Positions 13,970 through 22,310 of a stretch of 39,494 nucleotides of DNA are shown piece by piece. Source of the stretch: Nioella sp964229645 (GTDB lineage: Bacteria; Pseudomonadota; Alphaproteobacteria; Rhodobacterales; Rhodobacteraceae); NCBI RefSeq assembly GCF_964229645.1, contig NZ_CAXREX010000172.1, forward strand, positions 1-39,494, in the 5' to 3' direction. The translations under genes were made by a program, and so were the position numbers. Each line of letters begins with the position of its first letter. The first letter of the stretch is position 1. The notes under the pieces are model-generated. The model was not told the DNA's origin and did not search any database. It saw only the letters and a list, made by a program, of their open reading frames with translations.

Positions 13970-14202
13970 CCTACTTACCTTCCCTGAGGCATCGATTTCA
14001 CACGATGCAACCTTGATGATACCATTGGTGTGACGCCGAACTGCGGCAAAAAAATGTCCTGCCTCAGGAGGTTATCCTCTCAAGACCGCAAATGCTCGGG
14101 TGTCGATTGGTGTCTCGGTCGCCAATCATACTGGACGCGTTGGAGGTACTCATTGGGCTTGAAGTGAACCATTCGGGCACCCTGAACGAACGCCCGCCCA
14201 TC
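13970..14202. other. Intergenic region between cyclase and late promoter
   Basis: Holds the presumed leftward promoter of the diguanylate cyclase and a short hairpin, GAGG-TTAT-CCTC (about 14081-14092). No coding frame is credible. The region is moderately AT-rich at its left side and returns to phage-like GC at the right side. Confidence 0.35.
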
Positions 14203-14227
14203 CCCCCACAAACCGTAGTGCGTATTT
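14203..14227 (+). promoter_or_regulatory. Late promoter repeat 1 (Plys-like)
   Basis: CCCCCACAAACCGTAGTGC then one variable base and TATTT is found here and again at 24453-24477, with 24 of 25 bases the same. It lies 50 bases before the lysozyme start. TATTT is a plausible -10 and the conserved GC-rich part would cover the -35 region, as in Mor/C-activated promoters of Mu. The flanks share GCCCG about ten bases upstream. Confidence 0.8.
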
Positions 14228-14248
14228 CCCGGCACCCTAACCCGTCAT

Positions 14249-14268
14249 CCTGTCGTGGTATCGACAGG
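14249..14268 (+). promoter_or_regulatory. Hairpin overlapping the lysozyme ribosome site
   Basis: CCTGTCG (14249-14255) and CGACAGG (14262-14268) form a perfect 7-bp stem with a six-base loop. The 3' arm supplies the AGG of the likely ribosome site AGGAG, eight bases before ATG 14277. Folding would hide part of that site and could delay lysozyme synthesis. Confidence 0.55.
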
Positions 14269-14276
14269 AGACGAGC

Positions 14277-15179
14277 ATGCGCACGAGCGAGCGGGGAATT
14301 GCGTTCAACGAGCGGTTCGAGGGCGTGGTGCTGCGCGCTTATCGCGACCCGGTCGGGATCTGGACGATCGGCGCCGGGCTGACGGCCGCGTCGGGCGTCG
14401 TGGATCCCGGGCCGGGGATGGTGATCACCGCCGAGGAAGCCTCGCGGCTCATGGCCGAGGCGCTGCGCACGCGCTATGAGCCTGCCGTCAACCGGGCCAT
14501 GCCCGGCGCCGAGCAGCATGAGTTCGACGGCGCGATCTCGTTTCACTGGAACACCGGCGCCATCGAGCGCGCGAGCTGGGTGCAGGCTTGTGCCAGCGGC
14601 AACATGGCCGCGATGCGGGAGCGGCTGGCGCGGTGGAACAAGGGCGGGGGCAAGGTGCTGCCCGGCCTCGTGCGGCGCCGCAAGGCCGAGGCCGATCTCA
14701 TCCAGTACCGCGACTATGGTGTGCCCTTGCGGGCCAAGGCCCCGCGCGGGCTGGCCCGCGTGACGCTCGATCTGTCGCGCGACGAGGTGAGGGCCGCGCG
14801 CGATGCCCTGAAGGCGCGCGGCTACGCGGTCGGCGAGGACACGCGCGGCATCGCCGTTGACGCGGTCCGCCAGTTCCAAACCGATCACGACCTGACCGTG
14901 GACGGCATCCTCGGGCGCGCGACGCTGTCGACGCTGCAGCGCTCGATCGACGCGCGCGGCAAGTCGCTGGTGGGCGGCGGGCTCGTCGCCGGCGGCGGCG
15001 CGGAAACCGCCACAAACGTGCTGCCCCACGATCTCCCGTTGGCGTGGACCGGCCCCGTGGCGCTCGCGCTCGGGGGGCTTCTCGCAGCCTATCTCGCCTG
15101 GACCTACCGCGACATCCTCGCGGCCAAGCTCCAGGCCCGCCTGCCGCGCGTCGCGGCCTTCCTCAGGAGTATCAAATGA
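14277..15179 (+). CDS. Endolysin: GH24 lysozyme with peptidoglycan-binding domain and C-terminal membrane segment
   Basis: Cleaves the murein glycan to release phage. It is 300 aa from ATG 14277. The N-terminal GH24 domain (about 1-150) has the catalytic triad Glu15, Asp24, Thr30 with the E-8aa-D-5aa-T spacing (FNERFEG ... RDPVGIWTIGAG). A peptidoglycan-binding repeat is at about 160-222 (ALKARGYAVGE, VRQFQTDHDLTVDG). A hydrophobic segment at about 255-275 precedes a short basic end, so the enzyme may be membrane-anchored. There is no signal peptide. It is the first gene of the late region, as in Mu. Its stop overlaps the holin-like start. Confidence 0.92.
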   Translation: MRTSERGIAFNERFEGVVLRAYRDPVGIWTIGAGLTAASGVVDPGPGMVITAEEASRLMAEALRTRYEPAVNRAMPGAEQHEFDGAISFHWNTGAIERASWVQACASGNMAAMRERLARWNKGGGKVLPGLVRRRKAEADLIQYRDYGVPLRAKAPRGLARVTLDLSRDEVRAARDALKARGYAVGEDTRGIAVDAVRQFQTDHDLTVDGILGRATLSTLQRSIDARGKSLVGGGLVAGGGAETATNVLPHDLPLAWTGPVALALGGLLAAYLAWTYRDILAAKLQARLPRVAAFLRSIK

Positions 15180-15691
15180 GCAGCAGCCTGACGGCCCTTG
15201 CCCTGCAGATCGGCGTCCCCCTCGTCGGCCGGGTTCTCTCGCAACGCCTCGGCTCGGGCAATGCCCGGCTGATCACCGAAGTGATCGACGCCGTCGCCCG
15301 CAGACTGGGCGTCTCCCCCGCCGAGGCCGAGGTGCTGGCCCAGACCGATGAGGGCCGCGTCATCGACGCCCTGCGCGAGACCGAAGCCGACATGCCCGAG
15401 CTGATCGCGCTCCATGCCTCGGCGCTCGAAGCGCAGACCGCGCTCCTGATGGCCGAGCAGCGTGGCCCGTGGTGGGGCTGGGCGTGGCGGCCGGCCTTCA
15501 TGTGGCTCCTCGCCTTCCTGTGGCTGTGGAACGTGGTGCTGTTGCATATCGCAAACGCCGTCTGGCGCATTGCGCTGCCGCCGATCGATCCGGGTGTGCT
15601 GCTCTCGGTGACCGGGATCTATGCCGCGCTCTATATGGGCGGGCACACCGTCAAGGACTGGGTGCGCGTCACCCGAGGGGGCACGCCGTGA
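15176..15691 (+). CDS. Holin-like membrane protein (3TM holin family), 171 aa
   Basis: ATG at 15176 overlaps the endolysin stop and has CAGGAG about five bases upstream. The first 95 residues are soluble and helical. Hydrophobic segments lie at about 105-127 (FMWLLAFLWLWNVVLLHI) and 141-157, with a weaker one at the N-terminus. The WRPAFMWLLAFLWLWNV pattern recalls the phage 3TM holin family that follows the lysozyme in many alphaproteobacterial phages and gene-transfer agents. It would permeabilise the inner membrane for lysis. Confidence 0.75.
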   Translation: MSSSLTALALQIGVPLVGRVLSQRLGSGNARLITEVIDAVARRLGVSPAEAEVLAQTDEGRVIDALRETEADMPELIALHASALEAQTALLMAEQRGPWWGWAWRPAFMWLLAFLWLWNVVLLHIANAVWRIALPPIDPGVLLSVTGIYAALYMGGHTVKDWVRVTRGGTP

Positions 15692-16029
15692 CCGAGACCC
15701 TGACGCTCTCGCCGCTCATCGCCTGGGTGGGCGCGCTCTCGCTTCTGTTGAACTTCGGGCTGTCGGTCTACGGGCTGATCGCCTCGGGATCGCGCGCGAA
15801 CAAGGTGCGGCTCGACGAGCACGAGGCCCGCCTTGCGCGCCATGACAGCCGGATCAGCGGCGTCGAGCAGACCCTGCGGACGCTGCCCTCGACGGGCGAT
15901 CTGCACAAGATCGAGCTGTCGCTGTCTCGCATGGAAGGCGAGCTGGGGATCATGGGCCAGCGGCTTCAGCCCGTCGCCGCCATCGCCGAGCGGATGCAGG
16001 AGCTGCTGCTGCAGCAATCGAAGAGGTAA
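15688..16029 (+). CDS. DUF2730-family membrane/coiled-coil protein (Mu gp25-like)
   Basis: GTG start at 15688 overlaps the holin stop; 113 aa. One membrane helix (about 9-30, IAWVGALSLLLNFGLSVYGL) is followed by a long coiled coil with heptads (LDEHEARLARHDSRISGVEQ, LSRMEGELGIMGQRL). The pattern matches DUF2730, which lies between the lysis genes and gp26/gp27 in Mu-like phages. It may act as a spanin-like or accessory lysis factor; the function is unproven. Confidence 0.72.
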   Translation: MTETLTLSPLIAWVGALSLLLNFGLSVYGLIASGSRANKVRLDEHEARLARHDSRISGVEQTLRTLPSTGDLHKIELSLSRMEGELGIMGQRLQPVAAIAERMQELLLQQSKR

Positions 16030-16032
16030 GCC

Positions 16033-16332
16033 ATGGATATGGCCAAGCTGATCCGCGAACAGGCGCGGCTCATCATCCTGAAGGCGCTGGCCGAGCAGGT
16101 CGACGAGACGCTCAACAGCGACTTCCTGGTTCTGGAACTGCAGCGCTTCGGGATCCGCAAGGACCGGGCGTGGGTGCATGACGAGCTGCGCTGGCTGGGT
16201 GAGATGGGGGCGATCGTCACAACGCAGGCCGGCACGCTTCTCGTGGCGACGCTCAGCGCCAAGGGCGCGAGGCACGTCTTGCGCGAGATCGCCATCGAAG
16301 GCGTGCAGCGTCCCTCCCGACCGGGAGCGTGA
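16033..16332 (+). CDS. Mu gp26-like winged-helix protein, 99 aa
   Basis: ATG at 16033 with AGAGGTAAG just upstream. The sequence fits a winged helix-turn-helix: ALAEQVDETLNSDFLVLELQ, then RKDRAWVHDELRWLGEMG and a beta wing (AIVTTQAGTLLVATLS), ending GARHVLREIAIEGVQRPS. This is the VpaChn25_0724 type of phage protein that sits before DUF3486 in Mu-like phages. A role in packaging or late regulation is possible but not shown. Confidence 0.72.
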   Translation: MDMAKLIREQARLIILKALAEQVDETLNSDFLVLELQRFGIRKDRAWVHDELRWLGEMGAIVTTQAGTLLVATLSAKGARHVLREIAIEGVQRPSRPGA

Positions 16333-16333
16333 C

Positions 16334-16930
16334 ATGACCCAATCCCCGCGCGGCCGTGGCCGCCTGTCGTCGTTCGACCTGATGCCGCCCGAGGCCGATG
16401 GGATCATTGCCTGGGCCGCGCAGGAGCTCTCGGACCGCGAGCGCACGCAGACCGATATCTACGCCGAGTTCGTGACACGCTGCGAGGAACTGATGCGCGA
16501 GCACCGGGGCGAGCTCGAGTTCTCCATCCCGGCCTTCAGCTCGTTCAACCGCTACTCGATGCGGCTCGCGCGCCTCACGCGCCGGCTCGATCAGACGAAG
16601 GCCATCGTCTCGACGCTGGCGGAGAAGTTCGACCCGGCCGATGCCGACAACCTGACGGTGATGACGGCCGAGACGGTGAAGGCGCTGGTGCTGACCATGC
16701 TGTCGGAGACCGACGAGGACGAAATCGACGCCAAGAGCGTCATGCAGCTGGCCGCGGCCTTCAAGCAGGCGGTGCAGGCGCAATCGATCTCGACCGACCG
16801 GCGCCGCAAGGCCGAGGCGGACTTCCAGACGCGCGTCGAGGATGCCGTCCAGACCGTCGCCCGCGCCAAGGGCCTTACCGCCGAGACCACGGAAGCGATC
16901 AAATCGCAGATCCTCGGGGTAGCTGTGTGA
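16334..16930 (+). CDS. DUF3486 protein (Mu gp27-like, probable small terminase partner)
   Basis: 198 aa from ATG 16334, directly after the gp26-like gene. It begins RGRGRLSSFDLMPPEADGIIAWAAQEL, the typical DUF3486 start, followed by a helix-turn-helix-like region (about 35-65, TQTDIYAEFVTRC) and long helices. In Mu the equivalent gp27 precedes the large terminase gp28 and is thought to be the DNA-recognition subunit. Here a 766-bp insertion separates it from the large subunit. Confidence 0.85.
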   Translation: MTQSPRGRGRLSSFDLMPPEADGIIAWAAQELSDRERTQTDIYAEFVTRCEELMREHRGELEFSIPAFSSFNRYSMRLARLTRRLDQTKAIVSTLAEKFDPADADNLTVMTAETVKALVLTMLSETDEDEIDAKSVMQLAAAFKQAVQAQSISTDRRRKAEADFQTRVEDAVQTVARAKGLTAETTEAIKSQILGVAV

Positions 16931-17136
16931 CCAAAGTATTGCAGAGTTTCAAAAAGATAGCAGGTCGCCTGGGATCAGAAATTAGTCGTGGCGTTCTGCA
17001 AGTCGATGAAGGCTACCGAGGACGGCAACCGCCGCGTCTAGACGACATCGTCGATGATCGTGACATGTGCCCCCAGGATTTCGCTCCCCGCACAATGACA
17101 GGTATTTGTCCGCCTCCTCAGCGGGTCACTTCTTTC
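16931..17136. other. Non-coding stretch downstream of the antisense cargo gene
   Basis: This lies between the DUF3486 stop and the 3' end of the antisense zinc-ribbon gene. GC content is lower than in neighbouring phage genes. No credible frame and no clear terminator are seen, so late transcription may read through towards the terminase. It marks the left edge of the cargo insertion. Confidence 0.4.
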
Positions 17137-17613
17137 TCAAGTACGGCGTGCGTTCGATTTCAGTGGGTCGAAAGAATAAACCGTCCTGCAGTTTGGGCAC
17201 ATTCGATACGTGGCATCGCCCTGAAGGATAGTCTTTCTTTTCGTCTCAATACAGTTGGGGCAAAGGTAGTGCATCAACTCGCCTTCTTGCTTTTCGCTCT
17301 TAAGCCGCAGCACGACCGCACGGGTTGGCGTTTCCCACAATTCATACCGTTCGAGTTCTGCTTTGAATGCCTGCGCATCAAGCAGTTCCTGTTGAAGCGC
17401 CGAAAGCCGAAGCTTCAAATCTGCGTTCGCGACCTGTGCGTTGGCCGCATGCAGAGTGAGCTCACTCAGGGCAAGCTTGATGTCAGCATCAGCGGCCGCC
17501 TGAGACTTTTGGAAAAGGTCCGTTACCGAAATGATGCCTTTGGCAATTTGTCCGGTTGCGGTGCTCACTTCACTGGCCGCACTGACCGTTCCGGTCAAGC
17601 TCTCGAAATCCAC
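17137..17613 (-). CDS. Helical zinc-ribbon cargo protein, antisense to the late operon
   Basis: About 158 aa if it starts at GTG 17613, which has GGAGG five bases upstream; an upstream TTG at 17634 adds seven residues. Residues 1-90 are helical and probably coiled coil (TGQIAKGIISVTDLFQKSQAAAD). The middle has the WETPTRAVVLRLKSE turn. The end is a zinc ribbon with CPNC and CPNC separated by about 22 residues (HYLCPNCIE ... RMCPNCRTVYSF). Proteins of this build (helical lead, then YxLxxE..HYLCxxC) occur, from memory, as lone genes in many prophages and islands. The function is unknown. It has its own strand and lower GC, so it is a moron inserted between gp27-like and gp28-like genes. Confidence 0.75.
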   Translation of the reverse strand: MDFESLTGTVSAASEVSTATGQIAKGIISVTDLFQKSQAAADADIKLALSELTLHAANAQVANADLKLRLSALQQELLDAQAFKAELERYELWETPTRAVVLRLKSEKQEGELMHYLCPNCIETKRKTILQGDATYRMCPNCRTVYSFDPLKSNARRT

Positions 17614-17634
17614 CAGTTCCTCCGTGGTGCCCAA

Positions 17635-17667
17635 CTGATTCGCTCAGTCGAGTATTGCGCGAATCAG
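17635..17667. promoter_or_regulatory. 9-bp inverted repeat upstream of the antisense cargo gene
   Basis: CTGATTCGC (17635-17643) and GCGAATCAG (17659-17667) are perfect inverted copies with a 15-base spacer. They lie between the divergent cargo and terminase starts. The element could be an operator of the cargo promoter or a hairpin in the late mRNA leader of the terminase. Confidence 0.5.
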
Positions 17668-17696
17668 CAGGACCTCACAACTTTGGGGTGTCGCCG

Positions 17697-19370
17697 ATGA
17701 CCGCTCCGATCACCGAAGAGGAATGGGCCCGCCAGCGCCGGGAGGCGAGCGCGGCGATGCCAGGCGTGATCAATGCCGTGGGCCTGCCCAAGGTGCTGTT
17801 GCCGTATCAGGCGCAGGCCGTCTCGCTTCTCGACAGCGTGCGCGACTGCTCGGCGCTCTTCATCGAGAAGTCGCGCCGGATCGGCCTGACCTGGGGCCTT
17901 GCCGCCTATGCCGTCCTGCGCGCCGCGCGCCAGCGCGTCGCGGGCGGGATGGACGTCATGTACATCTCCTACTCGCGCGAGATGACCCGCGAGTTCATTG
18001 ATGCCTGCGCCATGTGGGCGCGCGCCTTCAACCTCGCGGCCGGTGAGGCCGAGGAATTCCTGTTCGATCAGGGCGACGAGGACGGCGACAAATCGATCCA
18101 GGCCTTCCGCATCCGCTTTGCCTCGGGCTTCGAGGTGCTGGCGCTGTCCTCGGCCCCGCGCGGCCTGCGCGGCAAGCAGGGCGTGGTGATCATCGACGAG
18201 GCGGCCTTCGTCGACAGCCTTGCCGAACTCATCAAGGCGGCGATGGCGTTCCTGATGTGGGGCGGTCAGGTCGTCGTATGCTCGACGCATGACGGTGTGG
18301 ACAACCCGTTCAACCAGACGATCCAGGAGATCCTCGCCGGGCGCGTGCCCTACAAGCATCTGCGTATCGACTTCGACGCGGCGCTGCGCGACGGTCTCTA
18401 TCAGCGCATCTGCCTGGTGAAGGGTGAGGACTGGACGCCCGAGGGCGAGGCGGAATGGCGGGCAAAGATCGTCGCCTTCTATGGTGAGGGCGCGGATGAA
18501 GAGCTGTTCTGCATCCCCTCGGCCTCGTCGGGCGCGTGGCTGCCCGGTCCGCTCATCGAGGCGCGCATGACAGTGGACCGCCCGGTGCTGCGCCTCGAGC
18601 TGCCGCCCGATTTCATGCAGCGGCCCAAGGCCGATCAGTCGGCCCTTCTGGCCCCCTTCCTGGAGGAACTCGAAGAGGCGCTCGGTGGCATTGATCTTGA
18701 CCCACATTATGCCTTCGGCTTCGACTTCGGCCGGGTTGCGGACCTTTCCGTCTGCTCGCTTCTGGCCATTGAAGCCCGACTTAAACGGGTTGAGAAACTC
18801 GCCGTTGAAATGCGCAACGTGCCGGGCGCCGAACAAAAGCTGGTGGTGGGCCTGATCCTTGACCGGGTGCGTACGCGGCTGGTCGGCGCCGCCTTCGATG
18901 CCACCGGCATGGGCTGGACCGTAGCTGAGGATATGGGGCGCAAGTTCGGGCTGCGCGAGAGCGAGGACAGCGCGGGTCTCGTCTGGGCGATCAAGTTCAC
19001 CGAGGACTGGTACCGCCTGCAGATGCCGCCCCTCAAATCCGCTTTCGAGGACGCCCAGATCGCCATCCACCGCGACGAGCAGCTCCTGAGCGACCTGCGC
19101 GCCGTAAAGCTGATCCGGGGCATCCCCCGCGTGCCGCCCGTGCGCCAGGGCGAGACCGGCAAGCGGCGCCACGGCGACTATGCCATCGCGCTGGCGCTCG
19201 CGCATTTTGCCAGCCGGATGCGCTGGGTGGAGATTGGCTACGTTCCCGTACCGGATTCCCGGTTCGGGAATGACGGTTTGCGGGCGGGTCACTGGCTCGG
19301 CGAAGATGCGGGCGAGCGTGGCTGGTGGAAACCGCCCCTCGGCACCCGGCTCAGGGGAGGTCTTTACTGA
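17697..19370 (+). CDS. Large terminase subunit (Mu gp28-like)
   Basis: Packages DNA into proheads by ATP hydrolysis and cuts it by headful. It is 557 aa from ATG 17697; an earlier ATG in the same frame lies inside the inverted repeat region. The ATPase has EKSRRIGLTWG (57-67) as Walker A and VVIIDEAAF with Asp167-Glu168 as Walker B; VCSTHDG follows as the coupling motif. The RNase-H-like nuclease has Asp343 (FDFGR), Asp401 (FDATG) and Asp494 (HGDYAIA). The stop overlaps the portal start. Confidence 0.92.
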   Translation: MTAPITEEEWARQRREASAAMPGVINAVGLPKVLLPYQAQAVSLLDSVRDCSALFIEKSRRIGLTWGLAAYAVLRAARQRVAGGMDVMYISYSREMTREFIDACAMWARAFNLAAGEAEEFLFDQGDEDGDKSIQAFRIRFASGFEVLALSSAPRGLRGKQGVVIIDEAAFVDSLAELIKAAMAFLMWGGQVVVCSTHDGVDNPFNQTIQEILAGRVPYKHLRIDFDAALRDGLYQRICLVKGEDWTPEGEAEWRAKIVAFYGEGADEELFCIPSASSGAWLPGPLIEARMTVDRPVLRLELPPDFMQRPKADQSALLAPFLEELEEALGGIDLDPHYAFGFDFGRVADLSVCSLLAIEARLKRVEKLAVEMRNVPGAEQKLVVGLILDRVRTRLVGAAFDATGMGWTVAEDMGRKFGLRESEDSAGLVWAIKFTEDWYRLQMPPLKSAFEDAQIAIHRDEQLLSDLRAVKLIRGIPRVPPVRQGETGKRRHGDYAIALALAHFASRMRWVEIGYVPVPDSRFGNDGLRAGHWLGEDAGERGWWKPPLGTRLRGGLY

Positions 19371-20974
19371 TGGCACGCGATACCCGACTCGTCGATCGTT
19401 ACGGCCGCCCGCTTGAACGCAAGCGGCTCACCACCGAGATTGCCGCAGCCACCACGGGCGGGATGCGCTCACCGCTCTCAGGCTATCCGGCGGACGGGCT
19501 CACTCCGGTACGGCTGGCGCAGATCCTGCGCGAAGCGGATGGCGGGCACCCGTTGCGCTATCTGGAACTCGCCGAGGCGATCGAAGAGCGCGACCCGCAT
19601 TACCTGGGCGTGATCTCGACCCGCAAACGCTCGGTAAGCCAGATCGATGTCACGGTGGAAGCGGCAAGCGAGGATGCGCTCGACCAGAAGATCGCCGACG
19701 CGATCCGGGACTGGCTCGCCCGTGACGAGCTGATGGACGAACTCTTTGACATCCTCGACGCCGTCGGCAAGGGCGTGAGCTTCACCGAGATCCTGTGGGA
19801 TACATCCGAGGGGCAATGGCGACCAAGCCGTCTGGAATGGCGTGACCCGCGCTGGTTCCGGCCCGCGCGCCACGATTTGCGTACACCCATGATGATCAAC
19901 GAGACCGGGGATGAAGTACAGCTTCCAGCTGGCAAGTTCATCCACGCGCAGTTCCGCGCCAAGTCCGGCCTACCGATCCGCGCGGGTCTCGCGCGGATCG
20001 CGGCCTGGGGCTGGATGTTCAAGGGCTACACCCAGCGCGACTGGGCGATCTTCACGCAAACCTATGGGCAGCCTGTGCGCGTTGGCAAATGGCCTGCAGG
20101 CGCTTCGGAAGAAGACAAGGCGACGCTGTTCCGGGCGGTTGCCAATATCGCCGGAGATTGCGGCGCGATCATTCCCGAAAGCATGTCCATGGAGTTCGTT
20201 GAGGCGAAGTCCATCGGGGCGTCGAGCGATCTCTACGAGCGCCGCGCCGACTGGCTCGATCGGCAGATCTCGAAAGCGGTGCTGGGCCAGACCACCACGA
20301 CCGACGCAGTCTCGGGCGGCCATGCGGTCTCGAAAGAGCACCGACAGGTGCAGGAGGATATCGAGCGCGCCGATGCGAAAGCGCTCGCGGGCATCCTGAA
20401 CCAGGATCTCATCCGGACCTGGGTACAGCTCGAATGGGGGCCGCGCCCGCGCTATCCCCGCCTTGTGATCGCCCGGCCTGAGGCCGAGGATCTGACGCAG
20501 CTCGCAACCAGCCTGAGCCAGCTCGTGCCTTTAGGCCTGCGCGTGTCGGAAAGCGAGATCCGCGACAAGTTCGGCTTGAGCGATCCCAAGCCCGAGGATC
20601 GCATTCTGGGCCAGAAAGAGCCGCCCTCCCAACCGCCGCAGGTGCCTCCGGCCGAGCGTACCACGCCACCCGAACCTTCGTTGCCCTCCGACAAGACCGC
20701 CCTGCAGCAGGCGCAACCTGACGCGCTGCCTCCGTCTGAAATGCTCTCCGAGACGCTGGCCGGCCGGGCGCAGCCGGAGATCGGCGCGATGATCGAGACC
20801 ATCGGCACGATGCTGCAGGCGGCGGGCTCGCTGGAGGAATTGCGCGAGATGGTGTGGGGGGCGTGGCCCCAGCTCGACACGGCACGGCTCACGTCTGCCC
20901 TCACAGAGGGCATGGTTGCGGCCGATCTCGCCGGTCGCGTTGCGGTAGCGGACGAGGCCGATGACGACACCTGA
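19370..20974 (+). CDS. Portal protein, DUF935 family (Mu gp29-like)
   Basis: Forms the dodecameric DNA channel of the prohead. It is 534 aa from ATG 19370 with AGGGGAGG about eight bases upstream. DUF935 features include LAQILREADGGHPLRYLELAEAIEERDPHYLGVISTRK (split across residues about 45-85) and FTEILWDTSEG. FIHAQFRAKSGLPIRAGLAR and the RRADWLDRQISKAVLGQTTTTD region complete the pattern. A proline-rich linker (about 425-465) precedes a short C-terminal helical domain that may contact the F-like protein. It overlaps the next gene by 14 bases. Confidence 0.92.
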   Translation: MARDTRLVDRYGRPLERKRLTTEIAAATTGGMRSPLSGYPADGLTPVRLAQILREADGGHPLRYLELAEAIEERDPHYLGVISTRKRSVSQIDVTVEAASEDALDQKIADAIRDWLARDELMDELFDILDAVGKGVSFTEILWDTSEGQWRPSRLEWRDPRWFRPARHDLRTPMMINETGDEVQLPAGKFIHAQFRAKSGLPIRAGLARIAAWGWMFKGYTQRDWAIFTQTYGQPVRVGKWPAGASEEDKATLFRAVANIAGDCGAIIPESMSMEFVEAKSIGASSDLYERRADWLDRQISKAVLGQTTTTDAVSGGHAVSKEHRQVQEDIERADAKALAGILNQDLIRTWVQLEWGPRPRYPRLVIARPEAEDLTQLATSLSQLVPLGLRVSESEIRDKFGLSDPKPEDRILGQKEPPSQPPQVPPAERTTPPEPSLPSDKTALQQAQPDALPPSEMLSETLAGRAQPEIGAMIETIGTMLQAAGSLEELREMVWGAWPQLDTARLTSALTEGMVAADLAGRVAVADEADDDT

Positions 20975-22208
20975 CGCGCCCTTGCGCGCGTTTCTGCGGC
21001 GCCCGTTTCCCGAGCAGGTCGCGGCTTACCGGTTGCGGCTCGGCACCCTCGTGCCGACGCGGACCTGGGCCGAGCTGACACAGGCCGCGCATGATCGGGC
21101 CTTTGCCGTCGCAGGCGCCACCAAGGCCGATCTGCTGGCCGATCTCGCGCTGGCCATCGACCGGGCCGTGGCCCGGGGAACCGGGCTTGAGGAGTTCCGC
21201 CGCGACTTTCGCGCGCTCGTGGTTCGGCATGGCTGGCACGGCTGGACCGGGGAAGGCACCCGCTCGGGCGAGGCTTGGCGCACGCGGGTCATCTACCAGA
21301 CCAACATGCGCACGAGCTACGCGGCCGGGCGGATGGCGCAGCTGCGCGAGGCGGGGTTCCGCTACTGGATCTACCGCCACGGCGGATCGCTTGAGCCGCG
21401 CCAGCACCACCTTGCCCTCGACGGTCTGATCCTGCCCTCGGACCATCCCTTCTGGGATGTCTGGGCGCCCCCGAACGGCTGGGGCTGCAGCTGCTGGATC
21501 GCCGGCGCCCACACCATGCGCGCGGCCCTGCGCAGAGGCGGCAAACCGGAGGTCGAGCCGCCCGATGGCTGGGACGCGATCAACCCGCGAACCGGCGCGC
21601 CGGAAGGGATCGACCCGGGCTGGGGCTATGCGCCGGGCGCGAGCAATGCCGACACGATCACCATGGCGGCACGCAAGATTGCCGCGCTGCCCCCGGCCAT
21701 CGGTGCGGATTACGGACGCTCCCTGCACGCGGTCATCGACCGGCACTGGCCGCTCTGGGTCGCGCAGACGCGCGCCGGGCTGAGCCACGATCCCGCACTC
21801 GCCGGCATCCTCGACCCCCAGCTCATCGAGACGCTCAGGGCGCGCGGCCTTGCGCCCGCATCGAGCGAGATCGTCATGCGCCCGGGTGTTCTGCGCGGGC
21901 CGAAAGCGACCCGGCACGAGGCTGCGGGCGACGCGCTCACGCCCGAGCAATGGGAGGCGCTGCCCCGGCTCCTGAGAGACCCTGCAGCTGTGTTCGTCGA
22001 CAACCGGACGGGAAGCCTGGTTTATGTGCTGAACGACACGCAGGACGCCCGCCCGCAGCTCGCGGTCCGGATCGATTACACACTCCGCCAGAACCGCGAC
22101 ACGCGCGTGCTCAACGCGATCGTCTCCGCGTACCGGGCGAACCCGTCCAGTCTGGCCGCCCGCGTTGCCGGCGGCATTCTCGATCTGATCTATGGGGCAA
22201 TCAGGTGA
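20961..22208 (+). CDS. Head morphogenesis minor capsid protein (Mu F / SPP1 gp7 type)
   Basis: 415 aa from ATG 20961, inside the portal 3' end. The diagnostic SPP1-gp7/Mu F region is at about 105-185: TRVIYQTNMRTSYAAGRM, a tyrosine-rich strand, DGLILPSDHPFWDVWAPPNGWGCSCW with Cys pairs, and RTGAPEGIDPGWGY. The C-terminal part (about 290-415) is a phage-type barnase-EndoU-ColicinE5/D-like nuclease fold candidate (VFVDNRTGSLVYVLND), but this is uncertain. It is needed for prohead assembly and is ejected with DNA in related phages. Confidence 0.88.
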   Translation: MTTPDAPLRAFLRRPFPEQVAAYRLRLGTLVPTRTWAELTQAAHDRAFAVAGATKADLLADLALAIDRAVARGTGLEEFRRDFRALVVRHGWHGWTGEGTRSGEAWRTRVIYQTNMRTSYAAGRMAQLREAGFRYWIYRHGGSLEPRQHHLALDGLILPSDHPFWDVWAPPNGWGCSCWIAGAHTMRAALRRGGKPEVEPPDGWDAINPRTGAPEGIDPGWGYAPGASNADTITMAARKIAALPPAIGADYGRSLHAVIDRHWPLWVAQTRAGLSHDPALAGILDPQLIETLRARGLAPASSEIVMRPGVLRGPKATRHEAAGDALTPEQWEALPRLLRDPAAVFVDNRTGSLVYVLNDTQDARPQLAVRIDYTLRQNRDTRVLNAIVSAYRANPSSLAARVAGGILDLIYGAIR

Positions 22209-22310
22209 TGGACGGCCGGGATACCCCTCATGTGCTAGCGCTCCGCTCGCGCGGTTTACGGCATCTTGGAACCCGAATTTCCAAGGTCATCACCTGAAGG
22301 AAATGTAACC

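Noticed and set aside
17664..19376. 570-codon open frame on the minus strand
   Set aside because: Antisense to the large terminase with complete ATPase and nuclease motifs.
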